Of a stretch of DNA of 48,296 nt, positions 1 to 8,956 are shown piece by piece (positions within the stretch are counted from its first letter, which is position 1; each line of letters starts with the position of its first letter). The translations under genes were made by a program, and so were the position numbers. Source of the stretch: Candidatus Uhrbacteria bacterium (lineage in GTDB: Bacteria; Patescibacteriota; Patescibacteriia; UBA9934); assembly GCA_943350635.1 (NCBI GenBank), contig CALRAI010000005.1, positions 1-48,296 of the forward strand, read 5' to 3'. The notes under the pieces were generated by a model. That model made no database searches. It saw only the letters and a program-made list of their open reading frames with translations, and was not told the DNA's origin.

Positions 1-705
1 GAAGAGACATTAACAGATTTGAAAAAGAAGGTTCTTGAAGTTGGTGCAGATTTCGGGGTCGCCATTGATGGGGATGCGGATCGCATTGCGTTTGTTGATA
101 ACGAGGGATTCTCTGTTGCTGGCGACTCCACGCTTGCAGTGCTTTCAAAAGATGTTCTTTCCAAAAATCCTGGCGGGAAGATTTTATATTCCATTAATGC
201 TGGCTGGGCACTTGAGGATGCGATTCGTGCGAATGGGGGAGTTCCGGTTCCGTGTCCAGTTGGAAACACAAAAATCATCAAAACGATGCATGACGTTGCT
301 GGAATTCTTGGTGGAGAGGTTTCAAGTCATTTCTTTTTTCCAGAATTTCATAATCTTGAAGCGATAGACTTTGCTTTCTTAAAAATATTCTCTGCGTGGA
401 AGGATTTTGGAGGAACGTTCGCAGACCTGGTTCGTCCGTTGCGGTCGTATGCGAACAGCGCCGAAGTGAATATCCATACAGAGAAAGGCGACAAAGCAAT
501 CGCGGTGATTCGTGAACAATACGAACTAAAGGCATCAAACGTCATTACGATTGATGGATTGCGTTTTGAATTTGATCACGATTGGTGGTTCCTTGTTCGC
601 AAGTCAAATACCGAACCACTCATCCGAATTACCGTCGAGGCAAAAGATCGTGAGACGATGGAACGTGAACGGGACGCGCTTGTCGCGATTGTACAAAGTC
701 TATGA
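1..705 (+). CDS. Phosphomannomutase/phosphoglucomutase family protein, C-terminal part (5' truncated by window edge)
   Basis: Frame open from base 1; GVAIDGDADRIAFVD metal-binding loop, GGEVSSHFFF and C-terminal KSNTEPLIRITVEA phosphate-binding motif. Confidence 0.9.
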   Translation, partial: EETLTDLKKKVLEVGADFGVAIDGDADRIAFVDNEGFSVAGDSTLAVLSKDVLSKNPGGKILYSINAGWALEDAIRANGGVPVPCPVGNTKIIKTMHDVAGILGGEVSSHFFFPEFHNLEAIDFAFLKIFSAWKDFGGTFADLVRPLRSYANSAEVNIHTEKGDKAIAVIREQYELKASNVITIDGLRFEFDHDWWFLVRKSNTEPLIRITVEAKDRETMERERDALVAIVQSL

Positions 706-2102
706 TCCTTATCATTTCCCCCGCAAGGCAATTCATCTTCACATCCTATTCTTTTGATCGCGAAAGCGGGGAAGTGTTACTGAAATACGGGATTGACGAT
801 GAGGAGTTTGTGGAGCGATTGGTATTTCCAATTCCTTCAACCGGAATTCCGGAGGGAATCGAGGCCATGCTTGATCTCGCACTATTCACACTCCACCTCA
901 TCGCCGGCGTGAGCTACTACAAAGCGAAGTTGCCACCGTCCATTGTGGTGAAGTCGGGGGAGTTGTCTGCCGAACAGGCGGAGTTTTGGAACAAATTATA
1001 TACGTTAGGACTTGGCGAGTTCTTCTTCCGCAATGATTTAGATTTTCGGGAGTATGTGAAATTTCCGATTGGTGGGCCTGGATTGCCACGTCGGGATTAC
1101 CCTCCTCGCAATGACGGAAGTGAGACGATGTCCCACAACGACGGAAGCGAAAAGAAGTCATCGAATCTTTCGGGCGCGATTGTTCCCATCGGCGGCGGCA
1201 AGGACTCTCTCGTCGCGATCGAAATGCTGAAGTCGGCGAATATTCCATTCGATCTGTTTATGTTCGGCAATCATGCACGTATCCGCGAAGTTGCCGGCGA
1301 GGTCGGCGCGAAACTGTTCTCCGTTTCACGCACCATCGATCCAAAACTTATCGAACTCAACAAGTCCGGCGCGTGGAATGGTCATGTTCCGATTACCGCA
1401 TATGTCGGGATCGCAGCATCGATTGTGGCCTTGCTCCACGGTAAACGTGATGTCATTTTCGCGAACGAACGGAGTGCAAACTCGGGGAACACGGAAGTCG
1501 ATGGCGTCGTGATTAATCACCAATATAGCAAGAGCATTGCGGCAGAGCTCGATCTGCAGAATTATATTTCGTCATTCGTTTCGTCGGACGTTCGCATCTT
1601 TAGTCTGCTCCGACCGCTTTCCGAGCTGGACATTGCACGCAGATTCGCGGCAAACGGAAAATATTTCGGTGTTTTTTCAAGTTGTAATACAAATTACAAA
1701 CAAGGTGGAGCTCCATCCATCACGCGATGGTGCGGAAAGTGTCCAAAATGCGCATTTGTGTTTGTGATGCTTGGCGCATTTATTCCTCGCAGAAAAATGG
1801 TGGAAATGTTTGGTGAAGATCTTTTGGTGCGCGCCGATCTTTTGCAGATGTATAAGGATCTCACTGGTTACGGAACTATGAAGCCGTTCGAATGTGTTGG
1901 TGAGTTTGAAGAAGTTATCGCTGCATTTGCGCTCATTCACGGTCGTGGTGAATATGAAGATTCGCCGATGATGAAGTGGTTTGAAACCGATGTGATGTCC
2001 ACACGAAAAGACATTGATGCGTTGATCAACGGTGCATTAACTCTGTCAAAAGAACACGCAATGCCTGAAGAATATGAAGCTCTCGTCTATGCGTCTCGCT
2101 GA
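702..2102 (+). CDS. murL: MurL-like UDP-N-acetyl-alpha-D-muramoyl-L-alanyl-L-glutamate epimerase
   Basis: 466 aa; PIGGGKDSLVAIEML, NERSANSGNTEVDGVVINHQYSKS and SITRWCGKCPKCAFVFVML are typical of the MurL family; overlaps murD downstream. Confidence 0.8.
   Translation: MILIISPARQFIFTSYSFDRESGEVLLKYGIDDEEFVERLVFPIPSTGIPEGIEAMLDLALFTLHLIAGVSYYKAKLPPSIVVKSGELSAEQAEFWNKLYTLGLGEFFFRNDLDFREYVKFPIGGPGLPRRDYPPRNDGSETMSHNDGSEKKSSNLSGAIVPIGGGKDSLVAIEMLKSANIPFDLFMFGNHARIREVAGEVGAKLFSVSRTIDPKLIELNKSGAWNGHVPITAYVGIAASIVALLHGKRDVIFANERSANSGNTEVDGVVINHQYSKSIAAELDLQNYISSFVSSDVRIFSLLRPLSELDIARRFAANGKYFGVFSSCNTNYKQGGAPSITRWCGKCPKCAFVFVMLGAFIPRRKMVEMFGEDLLVRADLLQMYKDLTGYGTMKPFECVGEFEEVIAAFALIHGRGEYEDSPMMKWFETDVMSTRKDIDALINGALTLSKEHAMPEEYEALVYASR
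1078..1117. repeat. In-frame copy of the CGTCATTGCGAG...GGCAATCCAGG repeat inside murL
   Basis: Reverse complement cgtcattgcgaggagggtaatcccgacgtggcaatccagg differs from 31161-31200 at only 2 of 40 positions. Confidence 0.95.
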
Positions 2103-3345
2103 TTTGTCCAATGCACTCGTCATTATTCTTGGATATGGTCGCGAAGGAAAAGCGATACATGAGGTTTTGAAATCGCATGTTCCAGCGGCGCGGATCATCG
2201 TCACCGACGAAAAAACCATCGATATTCCAGAATTTCTCTCGCTTGCCGACGTAGTCGCACTGGCGACACCCGAAACAATCGTGATCAAATCCCCAGGAAT
2301 CCCATGGCACCGCGACTACGTCATCGCCCTCCAAAACGCCGGAGCGCAGTTCACATCATCCACGAATCTTTTTCTTGCTGAGCGAAAAGGAAGGGGAACG
2401 ATTATCGGCATCACCGGAACGAAAGGAAAAAGCACCACAGCATCGCTTCTCGCTCACGTTCTTAAAACGTCTGGTCGACCCGTCGTCTTTGCGGGCAACA
2501 TCGGCGATCCTGCAATCGCACACGTCGACGACACGGCAGACACCATTTTCGTTCTTGAGATGTCGAGCTATCAACTTGCCGATCTCGCAATTGCGCCAGA
2601 CATTGCGCTCATCGTGAATCTCTACGAAGAGCACATGGATTGGCACGGCAGTGTGGAAAGCTACCACGCCGCAAAAACGCGTATTGCAGAACTGCAGATT
2701 GAGGGCGATGTGTTTGTATACAACGAGAAATTTCCGCAGCTCGCCAATCTTGCTGGTCGTGTTCGATCGACCCCGATTCCGTTCATCGATCGTGCGGATC
2801 ATTCGTTGGATGCATTAACGCTCCTCGGCGAACATAATCGCGAAAACGCAGCCGGTGTTCTTGCTGTTTGCGATGTTCTCGGTATCGATCGCGCTGTCGT
2901 CGAGTCTGCATTTTCGACATTTCAGCCTCTGCCGCATCGCATGCAAGACATTGGTATTCATCACGGCATTCATTTCATCAACGATTCTATTTCTACAACT
3001 CCTCAATCCGCACTTGCCGCGATCGACGTCTTCAACAAAGACCTCGGCGCCATCATTCTCGGTGGCCAGGACCGTGGCTATCATTTTGCCGATCTTGCAC
3101 AACGTGTGGTCGATCTTGGTATCGCAATCTACATCTTGCCAGGTGGTGATCGCATTGCCGACGCAATCGCAGCGGTCGGCGGTACATCGATTTCAATGAA
3201 AACACTCACTGAAATCGTCCAACACGTCGTTGCGCACGCCAAATCTGGCTCCGTCTGTCTCCTTTCCCCCGCATCCCCAAGTTATGGCCAATTTCTCAAT
3301 TTCGAGGATCGCGGGCAGCAATTCATTGCAGCAGTCGAAAAATAA
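2074..3345 (+). CDS. murD: Mur ligase, MurD family (possibly MurD2-type, L-Glu-adding)
   Basis: ITGTKGKSTTASLLAHVL P-loop, LEMSSYQLADL, NDSISTTPQSALAAI (not the usual NDSKATN), GGQDRGYHFADLA; alternative ATG at 2089. Confidence 0.88.
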   Translation: MKLSSMRLADLSNALVIILGYGREGKAIHEVLKSHVPAARIIVTDEKTIDIPEFLSLADVVALATPETIVIKSPGIPWHRDYVIALQNAGAQFTSSTNLFLAERKGRGTIIGITGTKGKSTTASLLAHVLKTSGRPVVFAGNIGDPAIAHVDDTADTIFVLEMSSYQLADLAIAPDIALIVNLYEEHMDWHGSVESYHAAKTRIAELQIEGDVFVYNEKFPQLANLAGRVRSTPIPFIDRADHSLDALTLLGEHNRENAAGVLAVCDVLGIDRAVVESAFSTFQPLPHRMQDIGIHHGIHFINDSISTTPQSALAAIDVFNKDLGAIILGGQDRGYHFADLAQRVVDLGIAIYILPGGDRIADAIAAVGGTSISMKTLTEIVQHVVAHAKSGSVCLLSPASPSYGQFLNFEDRGQQFIAAVEK

Positions 3346-3371
3346 TCGAAAATTGTGTACACTCTTCCCAT

Positions 3372-4460
3372 ATGTTTTGGACCATTCTTCTGTTCCTCGC
3401 GTTGCTCTCGGTTTTGGTGCTTGCGCATGAACTCGGGCACTACATCGCCGCACGAAAGGCGGGGATGACGGTGGAGGAATTTGGTATTGGGTTCCCGCCA
3501 CGATTGTTCTCTTGGAAGGCGAAAACCGGAACCGTGTGGAGCATTAATGCAATTCCGCTTGGGGGATTTGTGAGAATCAAGGGAGAATCTGGCGAAGATG
3601 TTGGTGCGCCGGATAGTTTTGCAGCAAAAAGTTGGTTACGACGATTCTCCGTGGTTATTGCGGGTGTAGTGATGAATGTGGTGCTTGCGTGGGTGTTGTT
3701 TACCGCGGGGTTTATATTTGGTTTGCCGGCAGTAGTGGAAGACGGTGTTGAATCTGGAGTTACGGTAACAGATCGCGCGGTGAATATTGTGGATGTGTTG
3801 CCAGAGTCTGCGGCAGACGTTGCCGGGCTTCAAGTAGGAGACCGTGTACTCACAATCGACGGCGTTGCATACGAGGCGGGTGCTGCGGCTCGCGAAGCGT
3901 TAAAACCACACGACGACGCATCAACAATTGCGATGATGATTGCACGACACGGCGAAACACAAACAGTGCAGATCACACCACTCTTCGTGGAAGAGCTTGG
4001 TCGCAATGGTGTGGGTATTGCGTTGGTGGAGACAGGATTCATTCACTATCCCTGGTACATAGCGCCAATAAAGGGTGCACAAATTACCTACACCGCGCTG
4101 GGGGAGGTGGTGCAAGGATTTGCTGGCTTGGTTGTGGGACTTTTCCGTCAGGAGGACGTTGGCGCGAATCTTTCCGGCCCTGTGGGCATTGCGGTAATAA
4201 CCGGTCAGGTTGCTTCACTTGGTGCATCGCACTTGGTGCAGTTTGCGGCAATGTTGTCCATAAACCTCGCAGTAATGAATATTCTTCCGTTGCCTGCGCT
4301 CGACGGTGGACGTCTTGCGTTCTTGCTGTACGAGCTTATTCGCAGAAAGAAAGCCACCCTAAAGTTTGAACAAGCGGTGCACGCGATTGGTTTTGCGGGG
4401 TTGCTTCTCCTGGTAATCGTTGTTACCGTGAAAGATATTGTTCACATTTTCTTCAGTTAA
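3372..4460 (+). CDS. rseP: RIP metalloprotease RseP/site-2 protease family
   Basis: HELGHYIAARKAG zinc motif, central PDZ domain, NILPLPALDGGRL C-terminal motif. Confidence 0.93.
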   Translation: MFWTILLFLALLSVLVLAHELGHYIAARKAGMTVEEFGIGFPPRLFSWKAKTGTVWSINAIPLGGFVRIKGESGEDVGAPDSFAAKSWLRRFSVVIAGVVMNVVLAWVLFTAGFIFGLPAVVEDGVESGVTVTDRAVNIVDVLPESAADVAGLQVGDRVLTIDGVAYEAGAAAREALKPHDDASTIAMMIARHGETQTVQITPLFVEELGRNGVGIALVETGFIHYPWYIAPIKGAQITYTALGEVVQGFAGLVVGLFRQEDVGANLSGPVGIAVITGQVASLGASHLVQFAAMLSINLAVMNILPLPALDGGRLAFLLYELIRRKKATLKFEQAVHAIGFAGLLLLVIVVTVKDIVHIFFS

Positions 4461-4463
4461 TCT

Positions 4464-5531
4464 ATGCAAGACGTTCTCCTCCAATTGCAAAAAGAAGCGC
4501 TTGATGTGTTTTTGAAGGTGCAAACTCCAGAGGAGCTGGAAGCAGCTCGTGTGGAATACCTTGGGCGCAAAGGCAGGCTTGCCGAGGCAATGAAGGACTT
4601 AGCGGCGCTTGATGTTGATGCCCGACGCGACGCGGGAAAAATTGCGAACGACGTGAAACGCACCGTGGAAGCGAGTTTTGCGGCTACAGAGGCACGGATT
4701 GTGGAGTCCGCTGCGGAGGATCGTCAGGCGCAGGAATGGCTTGATGTTTCGCTTCCAGGCGTTGTGCCAGCGGTGGGGCATTTGCATCTCACCACGCAAG
4801 CGATCGACGAGATTAGCGATATTTTTGCCCACATCGGATTTGTCCGTTCCCGTCATCCAGAAGTGGACTGGGATTACTACGCATTCGAAAGTTTGAACAT
4901 GCCAAAGGAGCATCCAGCGCGCGATGAATGGGAAACATTTTTCGCAGAGGATGAGGGGGAGATTGCCTTGGGTGAAAAAGGAAAAATTGTGCTCACGCCA
5001 CACACAAGCAACGGCCAAGTACGAGAGATGGAAAAGGGAGTATTGCCAATTCGCATGATCAACATTGGAAAGTGTTACCGTCGCCAAGCAAGCGCGCGGC
5101 ACTTGCCTATGTTTCATCAGTTTGAAGGACTCATGGTAGATACGAATGTTTCAGTAACAGAACTGAAAGGTGTGTTCGATTATTTTGTGAAGCGCTATTT
5201 TGGCGCGAATCGTGAAACGCGACTACGTCCATACCATTTCCGATTTACAGAACCGAGTTTCGAATTAGATATTTCATGTGCAGTATGTGACGGAACGGGA
5301 AAAGTTGATGGAGTGAAGTGTAAATTGTGCAAAGGCGGATGGCTGGAACTTGGTGGTGCAGGCATGGTGCACCCAAATGTGCTTAAGGCCGGCGGACTCG
5401 ATCCCGATGTCTATACAGGCTTTGCGTTCGGGTGGGGTGTAGAACGCACCATGATGATGCGTTCCGGTATTAACATCGACGATATTCGCACGCTCTACAA
5501 AAACGATCTGCGATTCTTATCGCAATTCTAG
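4464..5531 (+). CDS. pheS: Phenylalanyl-tRNA synthetase alpha subunit
   Basis: RHPEVDWDYYAFESLNMPKEHPARD, MFHQFEGLMVD, GAGMVHPNVL, FAFGWGVERTMMM; carries a CxxC...CxxC insert. Confidence 0.95.
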   Translation: MQDVLLQLQKEALDVFLKVQTPEELEAARVEYLGRKGRLAEAMKDLAALDVDARRDAGKIANDVKRTVEASFAATEARIVESAAEDRQAQEWLDVSLPGVVPAVGHLHLTTQAIDEISDIFAHIGFVRSRHPEVDWDYYAFESLNMPKEHPARDEWETFFAEDEGEIALGEKGKIVLTPHTSNGQVREMEKGVLPIRMINIGKCYRRQASARHLPMFHQFEGLMVDTNVSVTELKGVFDYFVKRYFGANRETRLRPYHFRFTEPSFELDISCAVCDGTGKVDGVKCKLCKGGWLELGGAGMVHPNVLKAGGLDPDVYTGFAFGWGVERTMMMRSGINIDDIRTLYKNDLRFLSQF

Positions 5532-5532
5532 T

Positions 5533-7920
5533 ATGAATATTCTCGCTTCCTACAATTGGCTCAAAGAGCACGTACACACAAGGCTCTCTGCCGAGGACTT
5601 CGCAAAGGAGTTTTCACTGCGATCCATGAGCGTTGAATCCATTGATCGTTTGGATCAGCGTTTCGAAAATATTGTTGTTGGTGTTGTGAAATCTGTGGTA
5701 CCGCATCCCAACGCGGATCGACTTCGTATTGCAATGGTGGATATTGGAGAGAAAGAGGTTCCTGTTGTGTGTGGCGGAACGAATCTTGCAGAGAACATGC
5801 GCGTGGTGGTGGCATTGCCGGGATCCAAAGTGCGTTGGCACGGCGGAGCAGATTGGACGGAGCTCAAAAAGACAGAAATTCGTGGGGTAGAAAGCATCGG
5901 AATGATTTGTGCGCCGTCGGAAATTGGATTCGATAAAATTGCGTGTGGCGATCATGAAATCTGGGACCTTACTGCGCTAGTGGATGCTCCAGCAGGCGCT
6001 TCATTCGCCGCGGCACTCGACTGTGCGGATACACTGTTCGATATTGAGATCACCACAAATCGCCCCGACGCCATGGGAATTATCGGCTTAGCGCGAGAAG
6101 CAGCGGTGGCGGTGAATGGAGAGTTCGTTCCGGCGACAACCCTCCCCCTGCCAAGGGGGAGCAAGGAGGGGGTCTTGCGCGTCCGTCTCGAGGACTCTCG
6201 TTGCGAACGATACATGGCTGCAGTTGTTGAAGGAGTTACGGTGGGGGAGTCGCCATGGTGGTTGCAAAAGCGATTGTTGCTTGCGGGCTTGAAGCCGATC
6301 AATACGATTGTCGACATCGCGAATTACGTTGCGCTCGAACTTGGGCAGCCAATGCACGCATTCGATGCAGAGTCGATTGCTGAGAATACGATCATCGTTC
6401 GCCCTGGAGTGAAGGGAGAAAAGCTTACGCTCCTCGACGGAAAGGTGGTGGAGTTGAACGAATTGATGATTGTTATCGCAGACGCAGAGAAGCCATTGGC
6501 CATTGCGGGAATTATGGGAGGAAAGGATTCTGGAACGACCGAAAAAACAACAACGGTTATTTTTGAAGCAGCAATGTTTAATGCGCTCACCATTCGCAGA
6601 ACATCTCGAGCAATCGACGTTGCATCGGATTCGCAATTGCTCTACGAAAAAGGACTATCGCCAGAAGCATTGCCAACAGCCCTTGCACGCGCGGTGGAAC
6701 TTGCAACACAGATTGCCGGAGGAGCATTGGTAGATGTCGTGGACGTGTATCCAAAGCCTCGTGAACCAAAAGTATTTGCATTCGATCCTGAGCAGGTTCG
6801 GAGCAGAATTGGTGTGGATATTGGGGACGATGTACAGAAAGATATTCTCACAAAACTCGGATTCGACATTGCGGAGAAAAAGGGAAAGTATGCGGTAACC
6901 GTTCCGTATTGGCGCGAAGACGATATTGAGGGAAGTGTTGATTTTACGGAGGAGGTTGCGCGCATGTACGGGTATCACAATATGCCTGCGGTGCTGCCAG
7001 CGTCTCGTCCGCCAACCGCCTTCGACGACGCAACATTGGACTGGTCTTCGTGGACAAAGCGATTCTTGGCGGGTGCGGGTTTTTCCGAGTTCTTCAGCAA
7101 TTCCATGGTGAGCGTTGCGGATCTGGAAATGTATGGTGTAAGTCCAAAAGATGCACTTGCATTGTATAATCCGTTGTCCAACGATCTGACGCACATGCGA
7201 CCAACACTCATTCCTTCCGTGCTTCGAGCGGTAGAACGAAATCAGGCACTCACGTCTGCCGCAAAAGTGTTCGAGCTTGCTCGTGTGTATTGTTCGAAAG
7301 AGGGGAACATTCCAGAAGAACGCATGATGATGGTGTTTGGGGAATATGGTGTGATAGACGCAGAGGCAACATTCATGCGACTTCGTGGAACGTTAGAACA
7401 GTTTGGTGCAAAAACAGGAATCACATTTACGTTCGATCGACTCACAGACAACGATCATTGGCATAACGGCCGAACTGTTGGCATCACCATCGATGGCGTG
7501 CATGTGGGTGTGCTTGGACAGGTAGCAAGTGACTTCCAATCGTCATTCGGCATTCATCGATCGGTATTTCTTGCGGAGGTGAATCTGGAAGCGCTGTTCC
7601 CAATGATGCGTCATTCGCACCATTACCAAGCGGTGCCCGCATTTCCAGTGGTTACTCGAGATATCGCGGTATTACTGGACGAACACACGGAGTACGAAAA
7701 GATTTGCGGTGTGGTTCGCGGAGCAAAAACATTAGTGACGGATTGTCGTGTGGTAGAGACGTATCGCGGCGAAGGCATTCCTGCTGGAAAAAAGAGCGTC
7801 ACCATTGGTGTGACGTTGATGGCGCCAGATCGAACGCTTACAAGCCAGGAAGTGGATGATGTTATGACAACGGTGATTCGTGAGCTGGCACTGCGTGTCG
7901 ATGGGGTGCTCCGAGATTAA
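5533..7920 (+). CDS. pheT: Phenylalanyl-tRNA synthetase beta subunit
   Basis: 795 aa directly after pheS; tRNA-binding N-domain, B3/B4 and B5 domains, C-terminal anticodon-binding domain. Confidence 0.95.
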   Translation: MNILASYNWLKEHVHTRLSAEDFAKEFSLRSMSVESIDRLDQRFENIVVGVVKSVVPHPNADRLRIAMVDIGEKEVPVVCGGTNLAENMRVVVALPGSKVRWHGGADWTELKKTEIRGVESIGMICAPSEIGFDKIACGDHEIWDLTALVDAPAGASFAAALDCADTLFDIEITTNRPDAMGIIGLAREAAVAVNGEFVPATTLPLPRGSKEGVLRVRLEDSRCERYMAAVVEGVTVGESPWWLQKRLLLAGLKPINTIVDIANYVALELGQPMHAFDAESIAENTIIVRPGVKGEKLTLLDGKVVELNELMIVIADAEKPLAIAGIMGGKDSGTTEKTTTVIFEAAMFNALTIRRTSRAIDVASDSQLLYEKGLSPEALPTALARAVELATQIAGGALVDVVDVYPKPREPKVFAFDPEQVRSRIGVDIGDDVQKDILTKLGFDIAEKKGKYAVTVPYWREDDIEGSVDFTEEVARMYGYHNMPAVLPASRPPTAFDDATLDWSSWTKRFLAGAGFSEFFSNSMVSVADLEMYGVSPKDALALYNPLSNDLTHMRPTLIPSVLRAVERNQALTSAAKVFELARVYCSKEGNIPEERMMMVFGEYGVIDAEATFMRLRGTLEQFGAKTGITFTFDRLTDNDHWHNGRTVGITIDGVHVGVLGQVASDFQSSFGIHRSVFLAEVNLEALFPMMRHSHHYQAVPAFPVVTRDIAVLLDEHTEYEKICGVVRGAKTLVTDCRVVETYRGEGIPAGKKSVTIGVTLMAPDRTLTSQEVDDVMTTVIRELALRVDGVLRD
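6139..6175. repeat. In-frame palindromic repeat (same family as miaA) inside pheT
   Basis: accctccccctgccaagggggagcaaggagggggtct, self-complementary; encodes TLPLPRGSKEGV. Confidence 0.8.
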
Positions 7921-8801
7921 TAGCCGATCGCACAAAGGACGTCGCCCTTTTTCATTCGCATCGTTTCTTTCCACCATAAACGATAGCCGCCAACAGGTGC
8001 GACTATCGTTTTGGTTTTAGTGCGGTCGAACGACTGTGCAATGCCGATGGTTGTGCCGTTCTCGAGCGGTCGGAGAGGGTTTTGCTGCCAAATCCCATCA
8101 TAGGGCGCCGTCACATACTGAACATTCTTCATCACGATCGGCGAGGTAGCGCTCACGATTGGAGTATCAATCATTCCAAGCGTTGTCATAATCGCCTTCG
8201 TCCATTGGATATGCAGTGCGATATCGTGAGCATCACGATTTCCGCGTTGTCCCGATTCTGCGACGATATACATTTTTCCGCGACGCGCGAGCTGCGACGC
8301 TTTGTGACTCGATGAGCAAGATTCGATAAGCATGCGATCGGCGATATTCTTTTCCGCGAGGCCGTCGATAAGACTATCGGTGTCGCGATGTCCGGTACGA
8401 TGTAGCCACAAAAACGGATCCAGCCCTTCAGTAATCGCGCCGCTATGCAGGTCGATCCAACAATCGGCTTGATCGATATACGGCATGAGCGATGCAATAA
8501 TTTGTTCGGACGATGATCCGCGACTATTCCCGGGAAAAAGATATTTTGGGAATTTGCCATCAACCGGATTATGACTCGACTCATTCATAAATCCCGGCAT
8601 ATTGACGATCGGAATCACAATAATGTGACCAGAAAAGGATCGGTCGCGAAATATATCGATGAGCTGATGTGCGGCGTCGATCCCTGAATATTCATCACCA
8701 TCAACTCCAGCGGTGATGAGTAGGGTTTTTCCTGGAGCACTACCGTCGATGGAGATTGCGCCAAGATCAGAGAGCTGTGGAAGAAATCGTTTGAAAAACA
8801 T
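7917..8801 (-). CDS. Succinylglutamate desuccinylase/aspartoacylase (M14-like) family zinc hydrolase
   Basis: TAGVDGDEYSGIDA, VIPIVNMPGF, DCWIDLHSGAITEGLDPF; start set at MFFKRF (ORF extends to 8855). Confidence 0.75.
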   Translation of the reverse strand: MFFKRFLPQLSDLGAISIDGSAPGKTLLITAGVDGDEYSGIDAAHQLIDIFRDRSFSGHIIVIPIVNMPGFMNESSHNPVDGKFPKYLFPGNSRGSSSEQIIASLMPYIDQADCWIDLHSGAITEGLDPFLWLHRTGHRDTDSLIDGLAEKNIADRMLIESCSSSHKASQLARRGKMYIVAESGQRGNRDAHDIALHIQWTKAIMTTLGMIDTPIVSATSPIVMKNVQYVTAPYDGIWQQNPLRPLENGTTIGIAQSFDRTKTKTIVAPVGGYRLWWKETMRMKKGDVLCAIGY

Positions 8802-8847
8802 GAGAAAAGTGTAGCATAGGCTTGTATCGTCCGTTACACGAAATTCC

Positions 8848-8918
8848 TCCGTCATCCCCGCGCAGGCGGGGATCCAGAAAAATCCCGAATGGATCCCCGC
8901 CTGCGCGGGGATGACGGA
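8848..8918. repeat. Palindromic repeat with perfect 29-bp arms (TCCGTCATCCCCGCGCAGGCGGGGATCCA)
   Basis: Left arm 8848-8876, right arm 8890-8918, exact reverse complements; a single-arm copy lies at about 19972-20000. Confidence 0.95.
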
Positions 8919-8956
8919 AGCTGATATTTGGTATAACCCAAAAAGTATAAGTTCTA

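Noticed and set aside
702-2102. UGA recoding as in some CPR lineages
   Set aside because: Genes such as murL, miaA and rodA terminate at TGA at expected C-termini; standard stop usage fits.
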